A stretch of DNA of 14,968 nucleotides. Source: Aadella sp043822885. Lineage in GTDB: Bacteria > Omnitrophota > Gorgyraeia > Tantalellales > Tantalellaceae. The stretch spans positions 1 to 14,968 of the forward strand of contig JBDRBI010000052.1 in assembly GCA_043822885.1 (NCBI GenBank), read 5' to 3'. The translations under genes were made by a program, and so were the position numbers. Below, one piece after another: positions 1-7,876 of the stretch. Within the stretch, counting starts at the first letter, position 1; each line of letters begins with the position of its first letter. The notes beneath the pieces are model-generated. The model was not told the origin of the DNA. It made no database searches and was given only the letters and a program-made list of their open reading frames with translations.

Positions 1-1
1 A

Positions 2-79
2 CAGGGATACAGGGATGCTATAAATGACATGAGGAAAGAGACAGCACCCGAAAAGAAAACCAGCTGGTGGAGACGATAA
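2..79 (+). CDS. C-terminal tail of an unidentified protein (cut by left edge)
   Basis: Frame 2 is open from the left edge for 25 codons and ends in TAA at 77-79. The visible tail includes AINDMRKE and closes with KKTSWWRR, a charged, hydrophilic ending typical of a real C-terminus. The other two forward frames are less convincing; frame 1 stops after eight codons. Too little is visible to name a family, and no signal peptide or domain can be judged. No clear terminator follows; the next 300 bases are intergenic. It may be read in the same direction as the regulator at 418, but the intervening promoter suggests a separate unit. A chance open frame of this length cannot be excluded. Confidence 0.4.
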   Translation, partial: QGYRDAINDMRKETAPEKKTSWWRR

Positions 80-158
80 AAAACTGATGATATAAGTTTT
101 TACAAGACTTAAGATTTAATTTGCAGATTAAATACTTCCTAAAGAACTTATCTATATC

Positions 159-197
159 GAGATTGCTTCACCCCGCTCCCCGGGGTTCGCAATGACC
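159..197 (+). repeat. Short copy of the GATTGCTTC/GCAATGAC intergenic repeat
   Basis: The stretch reads GAGATTGCTTCACCCC, then a GC-rich CCCCGGGG core, then CGCAATGAC. The same opening and closing words occur in the right half of the 146-bp element at 4264-4409 (read on the minus strand) and, with changes, at 13893-14024. Here the middle section is missing, so it looks like a shortened copy. It lies in the intergenic region before the regulator gene and has no coding content. Confidence 0.65.
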
Positions 198-290
198 ATC
201 TGAAAGTGCCCACAATATGTTACACTATCATGTGTACTCTACAGAAAAGAAAATATATAAGACCTTGGGTTCAAGACTGGTGTTAATAAC

Positions 291-404
291 TTGTTAACAA
301 CTTCAATTTAAGAATAATGAAAAAGTTGTAAACTACATAAAAGACTTTTTTGTTTACAACTAGTTTACAACTTTAAAATTATATGGTATACTAAAGTTGT
401 TAAC
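291..404. promoter_or_regulatory. Cluster of GTTnACAAC operator-like boxes
   Basis: Five related boxes occur in 114 bases: TTGTTAACAAC at 291-301, AAAGTTGTAAAC at 322-333, GTTTACAAC at 352-360, GTTTACAACTTT at 363-374 and AAAGTTGTTAAC at 393-404. The last two face each other. One covers the -35 hexamer and the other covers the expected transcription start of the promoter at 364-392, which is the geometry of a repressor site. The first is also a perfect 10-bp palindrome, TTGTTAACAA. The likely ligand is the winged-helix protein encoded immediately downstream (autoregulation); that link is inference. Confidence 0.6.
364..392 (+). promoter_or_regulatory. Sigma70-type promoter of the regulator gene
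   Basis: TTTACA at 364-369 is followed after exactly 17 bases by TATACT at 387-392, preceded by TGG (extended -10). Transcription would start near 398-400, about 19 bases before the ATG at 418. This excludes the upstream in-frame TTG at 397 as a practical start. Operator-like boxes overlap both the -35 and the start site. Confidence 0.65.
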
Positions 405-417
405 AGGCGAGGTAAAT

Positions 418-1458
418 ATGGATATAAAAGAACTGATATTAAAAAAATTGGATAGTGATGGGGAAGTGAGAGCCAGGGATATAGTTAAAGACACTGGATT
501 TTCACGCGTATACGTGAACCGATTTTTAAGAGAGTTGAGGGATGAAAGCAGGATTGCCTTGGTCGGGAAAGCGAATACGGCCAGATATATCCCGGCCGGG
601 AAGGGGGTAGTAGATAAAGTAAAAAGTTCCGTTAGGAAGGTGTATCGTATTTTAAGGAATAGCGGGCTTAGTGAAGATAAAGTGTTAGCGGAAGTTAAAG
701 AGAATACGGGACTTTTTCTGGGATTATCGGGGAAGGTTTCCAGCATTTTGGATTACGCCTTTACCGAAATGTTGAACAACGCTATAGAGCATTCCGGATC
801 GGATAGAATAGAAGTAATAATGAAGAGAAAGAAAGACACTTTCACTTTTGAAGTAAAGGACGAGGGGGTAGGTATTTTCGCCAATATCATGAACAAAAAA
901 CACCTTGATAGCGAAAAAGACGCCATACGGGATCTCCTGAAGGGGAAAGAGACCACGGCTCCCGCTTCCCACAGCGGAGAAGGTATCTTTTTTACCTCAA
1001 AAGTGGGAGATATGTTTACTATACAAAGCGAGGGAAAAAAACTTATTTTTGACAATCTGATAAAGGATATTTTTCTCAAAGAAAGTAAAACTAAAAAAAG
1101 AGGGACCCTGATCTTTTTTTCGGTCAGCACGAGTTCTAAAAGGGATCTAAACGATGTATTTAATAACTATACGGACGGTTCCGCCGGTTTTAATAAGACG
1201 GAGATCATAATAAAACTTTACGAAGAAGGCGCAAATTACGTGTCGCGTTCACAAGCTAGGCGGTTATTGGCGGGACTTGAAAAATTCAAAACCGTAGTTC
1301 TGGACTTTAAAGGTATAGAAGCTATAGGTCAGGCTTTTGCCGACGAGATATTCCGCGTCTGGAAAAGCGGGCATACCGATAAGGATATATCGGTGCGAAA
1401 CGCTTGCGAAAATGTCATGTTCATGGTGAGAAGGACTAAACAGGATGGAAGTTTTTGA
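418..1458 (+). CDS. Winged-helix / GHKL ATPase / STAS-like one-chain regulator
   Basis: A 346-residue protein with three modules. Residues 1-60 form a winged helix (VYVNRFLRELRDESRIALVG is the recognition helix and wing). Residues 100-225 are a histidine-kinase-type ATPase fold with N box EMLNNAIEHS (117-126), DEGVGIF (148-154) and GEGIFF (187-192). Residues 255-340 resemble the STAS-like DUF4325 domain (SRSQARRLL ... VVLDFKGIEAIGQAFADEIF). No phospho-acceptor histidine domain or membrane segment is seen, so it is cytoplasmic and closer to anti-sigma-type switch kinases than to sensor kinases. The ATG at 418 is chosen over an in-frame TTG at 397 because an AGGCGAGG ribosome site sits at 405-412 and the TTG precedes the predicted transcript start. 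The downstream kinase is probably co-transcribed. DNA target and signal are unknown. Confidence 0.8.
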   Translation: MDIKELILKKLDSDGEVRARDIVKDTGFSRVYVNRFLRELRDESRIALVGKANTARYIPAGKGVVDKVKSSVRKVYRILRNSGLSEDKVLAEVKENTGLFLGLSGKVSSILDYAFTEMLNNAIEHSGSDRIEVIMKRKKDTFTFEVKDEGVGIFANIMNKKHLDSEKDAIRDLLKGKETTAPASHSGEGIFFTSKVGDMFTIQSEGKKLIFDNLIKDIFLKESKTKKRGTLIFFSVSTSSKRDLNDVFNNYTDGSAGFNKTEIIIKLYEEGANYVSRSQARRLLAGLEKFKTVVLDFKGIEAIGQAFADEIFRVWKSGHTDKDISVRNACENVMFMVRRTKQDGSF

Positions 1459-1507
1459 AGACGTTGTATTCAAGGGTGTATGGTCATCAGGAGGAGAAAA
1501 ACGGAAT

Positions 1508-2827
1508 ATGCTGAAGGAAAAAGACAAGGAAGGGTTTCTCGCGGATAAGATCGTGCCGGAGATGAGGAGCATATTAGGCAGCGAAGATAGTATAGGTATA
1601 GCGGCTGAAAAGATAGATGTTCTTCTTTCCGGAGTAGCAAAGGATACTTGTCTCGGAGTAGAGGATATACCCGTATTATACGCACTAGCGCAAAAGAAAC
1701 TGGATGGAGAGGAAGCGGGTGTTTTGAGCAGAGTTACCTTTAAAATATTTACGGGGATGACGATCGATGAATATGCCGAAAAATTTTCTAAGAATACTTC
1801 GCTTCATGACGTTCGGACAAAGGAAGGAGCGCGTATAGTTACTCTCACGCCTAATCTCGCTCTTGATTTTGCAGCGGATTGCGTTATACATTTCCTCGGG
1901 ACCCAAGGATCCCGGGGGAAAGCGTTTAAACTGGATGCGGGAGGAAAAGGTTTGAATGTTTCTGTAGGGCTGCATAAATGGGGAATTAAAACTATTCCTA
2001 TGGGCTTTATCGGGGGCCCTACGGGAAAAATTATGATAAGATTGCTGAATAATATGGGTATTTCAACCGGTCATTTAACGGGTATTGAACAAAATACGCG
2101 TATTAATCCAAGTGTACACGCGGCTCAAAAAGGACAGGTTCATTTAGAAAATATAGGACCTACAATATCGCCGGAAGAACAGGAAGGTTTAGAAAAAACG
2201 TTATTGAACATATTGCGGGAAGGTGATCATCTGTTGATGGCGGGCAGTTTACCGAAAGGAGTGGGAGATAACTATTACGGTGAATGGATAGAGAAGGCGA
2301 AAAAGAAAGGTGTTAAGACTTATGTTGATACAAGGAATGTGAGAGCGCTCGAATATGCTATTAAGGCAGGACCGCATTTTCTTGGGATAAATATAAAAGA
2401 ATTAGCGAATTATTTAGGAGTTAGTGTAGAAGAATTGGAACAGTCAGATGAAAAGATCACCGCATGCAGTCGATCTTTAGTAAGGCAAGGAATTGAAAAG
2501 GTTGTAATAAGCATGGGACATAGAGGTATAATAATGTCTTCAAAAGACGGTAACTGGCTGGCTCGGCCCCCTGAGATCGAAAAAATATCGCCCGTAGGCG
2601 CCGGGGACACGATAAAGATGGCTTTTGTCTATGCGGATAAAAACGGAATGGCCGATCTGGATGCTTTGAAATTAGCAACGGCAGCATCCGCCGTTTCGGT
2701 CACTAAAATAGGAACGGAACTCGCCGGGCTTGATGAGTCTCTGGAAAAAATGCAATACGTGAGGATAAAAAGTGTCAGTGCAAATGAGACTAAAAGAGCG
2801 TCTTTTCTCGATAAACGCCTATCATAA
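1508..2827 (+). CDS. PfkB-family phosphofructokinase-like kinase with helical N-terminal extension
   Basis: The last 330 residues of this 439-residue protein are a complete PfkB/FruK-type sugar kinase: TLTPNLALDF near 112-121 (substrate strand), GGKGLNVS at 145-152, GSLPKGV at 246-252, the NIKE form of the NxxE motif at 295-298 and GAGDT at 364-368 with catalytic Asp367. Known members phosphorylate fructose-1-phosphate, fructose-6-phosphate or tagatose-6-phosphate with ATP; substrate cannot be read here, and no PTS gene that would make fructose-1-phosphate is present. FruK is normally about 310 residues, so the first 108 residues are extra; they look helical and I do not recognise them. The start is uncertain: ATG 1508 has AGGAGG at 1489-1494 (long spacing of 13), while an in-frame ATG at 1445 overlaps the regulator gene by 14 bases and adds 21 residues. 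Probably in one operon with the regulator. Confidence 0.8.
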   Translation: MLKEKDKEGFLADKIVPEMRSILGSEDSIGIAAEKIDVLLSGVAKDTCLGVEDIPVLYALAQKKLDGEEAGVLSRVTFKIFTGMTIDEYAEKFSKNTSLHDVRTKEGARIVTLTPNLALDFAADCVIHFLGTQGSRGKAFKLDAGGKGLNVSVGLHKWGIKTIPMGFIGGPTGKIMIRLLNNMGISTGHLTGIEQNTRINPSVHAAQKGQVHLENIGPTISPEEQEGLEKTLLNILREGDHLLMAGSLPKGVGDNYYGEWIEKAKKKGVKTYVDTRNVRALEYAIKAGPHFLGINIKELANYLGVSVEELEQSDEKITACSRSLVRQGIEKVVISMGHRGIIMSSKDGNWLARPPEIEKISPVGAGDTIKMAFVYADKNGMADLDALKLATAASAVSVTKIGTELAGLDESLEKMQYVRIKSVSANETKRASFLDKRLS

Positions 2828-4093
2828 CCATTCTACTTCAGGCACTACGTTTTGTGCGCGCGCTAAAGCGTCTATCTCGGCAAGTTTCTCCGGTGTGACA
2901 GTTTGAGAACCTTCCATAGAAGCCGTTGAAGCTCCGAAAAGATTTCCGGTATGCACGGCTTCTTCAAATGATCTTCCGTTGGAAAGAGCGTAAACAACTC
3001 CCGCTTTAAGTGAATCTCCGGCGGCTGTATGACATGCCTGTATTATCTTGATACCTTTTTCCTTAATGATCCTATCCTGCATAACGAGCAGTAATCCGGC
3101 TTTATCCATTGAAACAAGTACTCCCAGAAGATTATATTTGTTTCTCAATTTTATCGCATATGCTTTAACGGCTTCTTCGGTAATTGTATTTTTATCCGGA
3201 ATGTCTGTTTCCACCAAACCGCTTGAGATCAAGATCTGTATAAATTCTTCCAAGTTCGGTTTGATGATATCCTGAGGCGTCTCTCTATTAATGTCCAAAA
3301 CCGAAATGGCTTCCTCAGGGCCGGACATAAACTTGAAATCTATCAGCAATTGCACCTTGTCCGGATATTTCTTCTTCACTTTTTTTACGAGCGCCGCGTA
3401 ATAGGCAAGATCACTGTTATGTCTTACGGGTCCTCCCGCCGAAAGGACCATCCAGATATTATCCGGTTTACCTTTAAACATCCCCTCAAGCATTGTAAGA
3501 GCTTCCTGATTGATCTTTTCTACTGTTTCTTTCGACAGTTCATCAGCCCATCCGTGCATCGAGGGAAACGGATCACCGTCAACTATATTTAGGACCTCCA
3601 CCTGTTCATCTTCCAGGACGTCACGTATCAGCGCGGGGATTATACTGCTGTTCAAGAAATTTCTTTCCCAAACATCGGTGATCTCCCCTCCATCTTTTCC
3701 CGTCAGTGCCACCAACGCGATATTTTCATTGAAATTACTGAATACCTTTGATACGTTGATCTGATCTCCTCCCGAATCTACATGGCATTTTATCAGCTTG
3801 AGAATACCGTTCGGTTCGGTTTTCCATTCGATCGTAATATCGAGAGGACTAGCGTGATTTATCGCCAGCACATTAGTGTCCGGTAAAGATCCTATTTTTC
3901 CCGTATCTTCGTATTTTTTTTTACCTCCGCCGGATCGTACAGCTTTTATGACATAATGGGCAATTTCACGGTTTATACGCCTTTTCTCGTTATCAGGCAG
4001 GCAATCGTGATGATACGCTATGGCTTCTCTTAAAGAAGAGCCCGTGAGTTTCTTTATGCCAAGATTATTTGATAATACGTCTTTAATGTCCAT
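2822..4093 (-). CDS. Divergent PfkB-family carbohydrate kinase
   Basis: A 423-residue PfkB-fold protein, longer than the usual 310 because of about 70 extra N-terminal residues. Recognisable landmarks are INHASPLDITIEW (78-90, with the substrate Asp85), SGGDQINVSKVF (107-118), an NLEE version of NxxE at 280-283 and AAGDSLKAGV (357-366) with catalytic Asp360 retained. Two signatures are altered compared with its neighbour: the usual GGKG reads GGDQ and the GSLP loop reads SAGGPV. Substrate specificity has therefore probably shifted, although catalysis looks possible. The ATG is preceded on its strand by AAGGAAA at 4102-4108. It converges on the other PfkB gene and the two overlap by 6 nt, with each stop codon inside the other gene and no terminator between. 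It could act on a different sugar phosphate or nucleoside; I cannot say which. Confidence 0.75.
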   Translation of the reverse strand: MDIKDVLSNNLGIKKLTGSSLREAIAYHHDCLPDNEKRRINREIAHYVIKAVRSGGGKKKYEDTGKIGSLPDTNVLAINHASPLDITIEWKTEPNGILKLIKCHVDSGGDQINVSKVFSNFNENIALVALTGKDGGEITDVWERNFLNSSIIPALIRDVLEDEQVEVLNIVDGDPFPSMHGWADELSKETVEKINQEALTMLEGMFKGKPDNIWMVLSAGGPVRHNSDLAYYAALVKKVKKKYPDKVQLLIDFKFMSGPEEAISVLDINRETPQDIIKPNLEEFIQILISSGLVETDIPDKNTITEEAVKAYAIKLRNKYNLLGVLVSMDKAGLLLVMQDRIIKEKGIKIIQACHTAAGDSLKAGVVYALSNGRSFEEAVHTGNLFGASTASMEGSQTVTPEKLAEIDALARAQNVVPEVEWL

Positions 4094-4173
4094 TGATAAA
4101 GTTTCCTTTCCGCTTTTGAATTGATGAATATCATTCTACTCTATTCAGGATTCACAGTACATAGTTTTTTCCC

Positions 4174-4195
4174 GTCCCCGGTTACCGGGGTTTTT
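4174..4195 (+). other. GC hairpin with T-run in the leader region of the minus-strand kinase
   Basis: CCCCGG (4176-4181), a TTA loop and CCGGGG (4185-4190) are followed by TTTTT. On the plus strand this has the form of an intrinsic terminator, but no plus-strand gene ends nearby. On the minus strand it lies about 80 bases upstream of the kinase start and is followed by no T-run. It may be a REP-like palindrome or may block antisense reading; function is open. Confidence 0.4.
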
Positions 4196-4263
4196 AGGGA
4201 CGTTCTTAAATACTCAGTAATTCTGTCACACTTATATTTGCAAACATTATTCCCGTAATCTCC

Positions 4264-4409
4264 GTCATTGCGCCTGTCCGCCATAGCCAAATAATCTATG
4301 AATAGATTGGCGAAGGCGGGAACCCCGAAGGGGTGAAGCAATCTCTGTAAACTGTCATATCTATTGAGATTGCCGCGTCGTCCGTCTTTGGCGGACTCCT
4401 CGCAATGAC
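4264..4409 (-). repeat. 146-bp MITE-like intergenic element with inverted ends
   Basis: The element starts with GTCATTGCG (4264-4272) and ends with its complement CGCAATGAC (4401-4409). A further imperfect match follows inside each end (CCTGTCCGCCA versus AGGAGTCCGCCA). A second, inner inverted pair, GAGATTGC/GCAATCTC, divides it into two halves. A small hairpin, CCCCGAAGGGG, lies in one half. No transposase is encoded, so it would be non-autonomous. Shortened or rearranged relatives lie at 159-197 and 13893-14024 in the opposite orientation. The minus-strand open frame through it is a by-product of its sequence and not a gene. Confidence 0.75.
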
Positions 4410-4468
4410 ACACTTTCTAAACTGAGAACTAAACTTGTCTTATTTTATCCGCTTACTAAAACCATTTA

Positions 4469-4497
4469 TTGACAAGTATTTCTGGAAATGTTATACT
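4469..4497 (+). promoter_or_regulatory. Strong sigma70-type promoter of the HAD-GH130-MFS unit
   Basis: A perfect TTGACA (4469-4474), a 17-base spacer and TATACT (4492-4497) with TGT just before it (extended -10). Transcription would start near 4504, leaving a leader of about 114 bases before the ATG at 4618. I see no known riboswitch fold in that leader. Confidence 0.75.
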
Positions 4498-4617
4498 CCG
4501 AAACATTCACACAATATCTGATGAATAAATGTACCGTCGAAAAAGCCTAAATTATGATGATTTCCCGGACGCGGTAAAAAGCAGATTTCTGTGAGGAAAA
4601 AAAGGAATACACACAAA

Positions 4618-5397
4618 ATGAAGAAAAAAATTCTCTTTATTTCTGATTTTGACAAGACACTTTCTACGGGAGATGTAGGGTATATACTAAGCGCAAAGCT
4701 GGGGGTATCCGCTGAGAAATTCGACAAGAAGATCGAAGAGATACAACGCAGGAACATCGTACAACTCGGCGGAGAGCTCGCGCATTTGATAATTCGGGAT
4801 CCTGATTATGTCGGGAAAGTAAGTAAAAACCTTCTTTATGAAGTAGGAAAAGAGATCGAGCTGAAAAAAGGGGTTACCGAATTAATGAGTATCTTGGCTG
4901 AAGGGATCGACGACTGCCATTTCAGCACGTATATAGCGTCCGCGGCGCCTCAAGAGTGTGTAGAGAAAGCGGTAGAACACATTTTACCTTCCGAGAACAT
5001 CTACGGCACGACTTTTATTTATAAAAACGACATAGTTCAGGATGTTAAAAGGACTAATGCCGGGCATGCGAAAGTATCCACTATCGACATGTTAAAGCAA
5101 AAAGAGAATGTCACCAGGAATGACATAATATACGTGGGGGATGGTTCAAGCGATGTCCATGTAATGTTACACATTCTGTCCTACAACGGTTATACAATAA
5201 CCGTTTCTCCGGCACCCTACATGGGGCACATCTGCCGAAGAAGCGTAATATCCGATAATGTTCTTTCTATCTTAGTACCGATCCTTGAAGACCTATTAAA
5301 ATACGATCATGAAAAAGTCCGGACATTCTTTGATAGCAGAGGCCACGCGATCTTAGAATGGAATAGAGCCGATACGGAGTGGTTAGATATTTCTTAA
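4618..5397 (+). CDS. HAD-superfamily phosphatase (phosphoserine-phosphatase-like)
   Basis: A 259-residue cytoplasmic hydrolase of the haloacid dehalogenase superfamily. Motif I is DFDKT with nucleophile Asp10 and acid/base Asp12. Motif II is the Ser in YIASAA (Ser108). Motif IV is GDGSSD (174-179) with the Mg-binding acids. The helical stretch between motifs I and II (about residues 20-85) matches a C1-type cap as in SerB-like enzymes, which favours small phosphorylated metabolites. The start at ATG 4618 has AAAGGAA at 4601-4607; an in-frame GTG at 4591 lacks such support. It is the first gene of a unit with a GH130 phosphorylase 25 bases downstream and a sugar symporter. A role on mannose-1-phosphate or another sugar phosphate is therefore attractive, but the substrate is not shown by sequence. 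Confidence 0.8.
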   Translation: MKKKILFISDFDKTLSTGDVGYILSAKLGVSAEKFDKKIEEIQRRNIVQLGGELAHLIIRDPDYVGKVSKNLLYEVGKEIELKKGVTELMSILAEGIDDCHFSTYIASAAPQECVEKAVEHILPSENIYGTTFIYKNDIVQDVKRTNAGHAKVSTIDMLKQKENVTRNDIIYVGDGSSDVHVMLHILSYNGYTITVSPAPYMGHICRRSVISDNVLSILVPILEDLLKYDHEKVRTFFDSRGHAILEWNRADTEWLDIS

Positions 5398-5422
5398 ATT
5401 AAAGAAAGGCGCACAGATCAAC

Positions 5423-6364
5423 ATGAATAAAAACAAGTATCCCATATGCAAGAGGTATGAAGGAAATCCTATCTTAACAGGTAAGGATTTTCCCGCTGAG
5501 GCCGACATTAAAAATGTTTTTAATTCCGGCATCGTGAAATACAATGATACCTATGTGATGGTTTGCAGGGTGGAGAATTCCGCTTTAGTTGACCGTTTTT
5601 GGATAGCGGAAAGCTCGGACGGTTATCGTTTTAAGCCGCGGCCAAAACCGGTGGAGATGCCTCATGATGATCCGGAGTTCAAAAAGTATACTAGCGGCAT
5701 GTATTATGATCCGCGCGTGACAAAGATAGGGAACGTATATTACATCGTCCATGCCGCGCACTCGGGGCACACCTGCCGGCTTAGTCTGGTAAAGACGGAG
5801 GACTTTAAGAAATTTCAATGGATGGGATTTATTTCCGAAACAGATAACCGCAACGGAGTGCTTTTTCCGGAGAAGATCAATGGATTGTACGCGCGCCTTG
5901 ATCGGCCCAATACCGGATGCGATACCGGGGATATTTGGGTATCTTACTCTCCGGATCTGGTCTTTTGGGGAAAAAGTAAGTGCGTGTTCAGGAACTGGGA
6001 GGGGATACGCTGGGCCTGGACAAAGATCGGGCCGGGAGCCGCTCCTATTAAAACATCCGAGGGATGGTTGAATATTTTTCACGGAGTGCGCAGTCAATGC
6101 AAATCGCATTTTGTTTATCAATTAGGTGTTTGTCTTTTGGACCTGGAGGATCCGTCAAAAGTCAAGGCTATGTCCGCGGACGCGATCTTGATCCCCAAGG
6201 AGCAATACGAACTTGTTGGACAAACTCCCAGCGTAGTGTTTACCTGCGGGGCAGTGGCGGAGGATAACGGTGAGGTTAAAATTTATTACGGAGGCGCCGA
6301 TACGGTTCAATGCGTGGCTACCACAAGCCTAGAGCGGCTTATAGATGCGTGTTATAATCGTTAA
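5423..6364 (+). CDS. GH130 family beta-mannoside phosphorylase (HAD/MFS-linked)
   Basis: A 313-residue five-bladed beta-propeller enzyme of glycoside hydrolase family 130, with no signal peptide, so cytoplasmic. The catalytic Asp lies in YYDPRVTKIG (Asp96). Residues expected to hold phosphate in GH130 phosphorylases are all present: Arg143 and Asn144 in DNRNGVLFPEKING, Arg161 in ARLDRP, Lys201 in TKIGPG and His220 in NIFHGV. Their spacing agrees with what I recall for the characterised mannoside phosphorylase Uhgb_MP (Arg150, Asn151, Arg168, Lys212, His231). The family releases alpha-mannose-1-phosphate from beta-1,4- or beta-1,2-mannosides. It differs from the two GH130 proteins farther downstream, for example YYDPR instead of IEDPR, so it probably handles a different mannoside. 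The neighbouring GPH symporter suggests that the substrate is imported. The AAAGG ribosome site is rather far (13 nt) from the ATG. Confidence 0.85.
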   Translation: MNKNKYPICKRYEGNPILTGKDFPAEADIKNVFNSGIVKYNDTYVMVCRVENSALVDRFWIAESSDGYRFKPRPKPVEMPHDDPEFKKYTSGMYYDPRVTKIGNVYYIVHAAHSGHTCRLSLVKTEDFKKFQWMGFISETDNRNGVLFPEKINGLYARLDRPNTGCDTGDIWVSYSPDLVFWGKSKCVFRNWEGIRWAWTKIGPGAAPIKTSEGWLNIFHGVRSQCKSHFVYQLGVCLLDLEDPSKVKAMSADAILIPKEQYELVGQTPSVVFTCGAVAEDNGEVKIYYGGADTVQCVATTSLERLIDACYNR

Positions 6365-6399
6365 GATCTATTTTTAAAAGGGGAAAAGGAGAAAACATA

Positions 6400-7854
6400 A
6401 TGCAAGAAGTGAATGTTGTTAATGGGAAGAAACCTCTGCGAGATCGTCTTCCTGTTTCCACCAAGATGTTCTATAGTCTTGGCACGGCAGTTGATATGTG
6501 GGGTCTTTGGTTGTACCCGGCTGTTGCTTTCGCGGTTTTTAACATGTATTTGGGTGTTAGTCCATGGCTGGTGGGGTTAGCGCTTACATTGATTCGAGTC
6601 TTTGATGCCGTTGTTGATCCTGTGGTGGGGTGGCTGTCCGATAATTTGCGTTCCAGACACGGCCGCAGGCGTCCCTTTATTTTGATCGCCGGTGTTTTAA
6701 GCGGACTGTGCCTGCCGATCTTGTTTTTGGTATCGCCGTCCTGGGTGGACATAAAATTCCTCGGTGTGTCCGTAGTTTTTTGGTATATGATGGTGTCCAC
6801 CATGTTCTATATTCCAATAATCAGCGCTTTTACCGTGCCTTACTACAGTTTAGGCGCGTCAATGTCGCCCTGTTATGAAGAGCGGACCTCTATCATGTCT
6901 TATCGCAGCATGGCCCAAAAGGTCTCAGAATTGGGAAATTTTTATGCTTTACGTTTTACCAACCTGGCCTGGTTTCTTATTCCGGGAACAGGACAAAAGA
7001 ATACTCTTCGGGGAATACAGGTGTACACATCAATATTGGGTGTAGTAATGGCTATTTTTGCTATAGTCATTTTCTTTAAAGTTAAGGAAAGATATTATGA
7101 AAAAGTGGTAGTGAAGATTACTAAGAAAATTTCCATTATGAGCGGGTTGGGAGAGACTCTCCGGTGTAAGCCTTTCCGTCAGATGATAATTATGGGCGGC
7201 GCTTTTACTTTGGGTACGAGCATGGTGGGTTCGCTTGGATACTATGCCACGGTTTTTTATGTATCCGGCGGCGACAAAATTTTAGGGGATAATTGGCAGT
7301 TTTGGATGGGCGTGGCTTTTATGCTGGGCGGTCTTTTGGGGGTTCCGCTGCATGCGCTTTTGGCGCATCGGATAGGCAAACGACGCGCGGCAGTGGTAGC
7401 CTGCGCTATAGGCATATGCGGTTACGGCGGTTCCTGGTTCTTGTATACGCCGCACATTCAGTGGCTGCAAACGATCTCGTCGGGTTTGATGGGAATGGCC
7501 GCGGCTTCTCTCTGGATGCTGCATAGTTCCATCGGAGCCGATATTATTGACTACGATGAGCTCAATACGGGGATAAGAAGGGAAGGCTCTTTTACCGCCT
7601 GTGCTTCCTACATTCTCAAGCTGGGAAATTCATTAGGTTATACTTTTTCGGGTCTTATTTTGACATGGGCGGGTTTTACCTGGACACTTAAAGTGCAGGC
7701 GCCTGAGACCATATTTTGGATCCGCTCCAGTTTGGCTTCTTTGCCGATAGCGGGCCTCGTGATCGCTATTATTTTTGTTTTACGCGTGCCGTTGACAAAA
7801 GCAAGATCCGAGGAGATCCGCAGGGAACTCGAAGAGCGCAGGGGCGAGGTGTAA
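6400..7854 (+). CDS. GPH-family (MelB-like) sugar:cation symporter
   Basis: A 484-residue integral membrane protein with about twelve hydrophobic helices, of the glycoside-pentoside-hexuronide:cation symporter group in the major facilitator superfamily. The diagnostic segment is RVFDAVVDPVVGWLSD: Asp69 and Asp73 correspond in spacing to the cation-binding Asp55 and Asp59 of MelB. It is followed by the basic SRHGRRRPF loop between helices II and III. Another motif typical of the family, SSIGADIIDYDELNTGIRREG, lies near residue 375. AAAGGAG at 6385-6391 gives good spacing to the ATG. It is the last gene of the HAD-GH130 unit and a terminator follows within 25 bases. Its partner enzyme suggests import of a short beta-mannoside driven by Na+ or H+; the true substrate is inferred from context only. 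Confidence 0.88.
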   Translation: MQEVNVVNGKKPLRDRLPVSTKMFYSLGTAVDMWGLWLYPAVAFAVFNMYLGVSPWLVGLALTLIRVFDAVVDPVVGWLSDNLRSRHGRRRPFILIAGVLSGLCLPILFLVSPSWVDIKFLGVSVVFWYMMVSTMFYIPIISAFTVPYYSLGASMSPCYEERTSIMSYRSMAQKVSELGNFYALRFTNLAWFLIPGTGQKNTLRGIQVYTSILGVVMAIFAIVIFFKVKERYYEKVVVKITKKISIMSGLGETLRCKPFRQMIIMGGAFTLGTSMVGSLGYYATVFYVSGGDKILGDNWQFWMGVAFMLGGLLGVPLHALLAHRIGKRRAAVVACAIGICGYGGSWFLYTPHIQWLQTISSGLMGMAAASLWMLHSSIGADIIDYDELNTGIRREGSFTACASYILKLGNSLGYTFSGLILTWAGFTWTLKVQAPETIFWIRSSLASLPIAGLVIAIIFVLRVPLTKARSEEIRRELEERRGEV

Positions 7855-7876
7855 ATAACCGCTCAAACAGTTAAAG

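Noticed and set aside
397..417. TTG start adding seven residues to the regulator
   Set aside because: It lies at or before the predicted transcription start, while ATG 418 has a proper ribosome site.
4171..4195. Intrinsic terminator for a plus-strand gene
   Set aside because: The hairpin has the right shape, but no plus-strand gene ends within more than 1 kb upstream; kept only as a hairpin of unknown role.
4141..4413. Minus-strand 90-codon open frame
   Set aside because: It runs through the MITE-like repeat. Its CHCEE ... FANLFIDYLA wording is the translation of the repeat and recurs as FADLFMCYLA in the copy near 13930, so it reflects DNA repetition and not a gene.
4529..4594. 21-codon ORF (MYRRKSLNYDDFPDAVKSRFL) in the leader of the HAD gene
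   Set aside because: No ribosome site precedes it and no attenuator hairpin or regulatory codon run is visible; probably chance.
5585..6121. Minus-strand 178-codon open frame opposite the GH130 gene
   Set aside because: The opposite strand encodes a clear GH130 enzyme with all its motifs; the reverse frame shows no family features or start signal.
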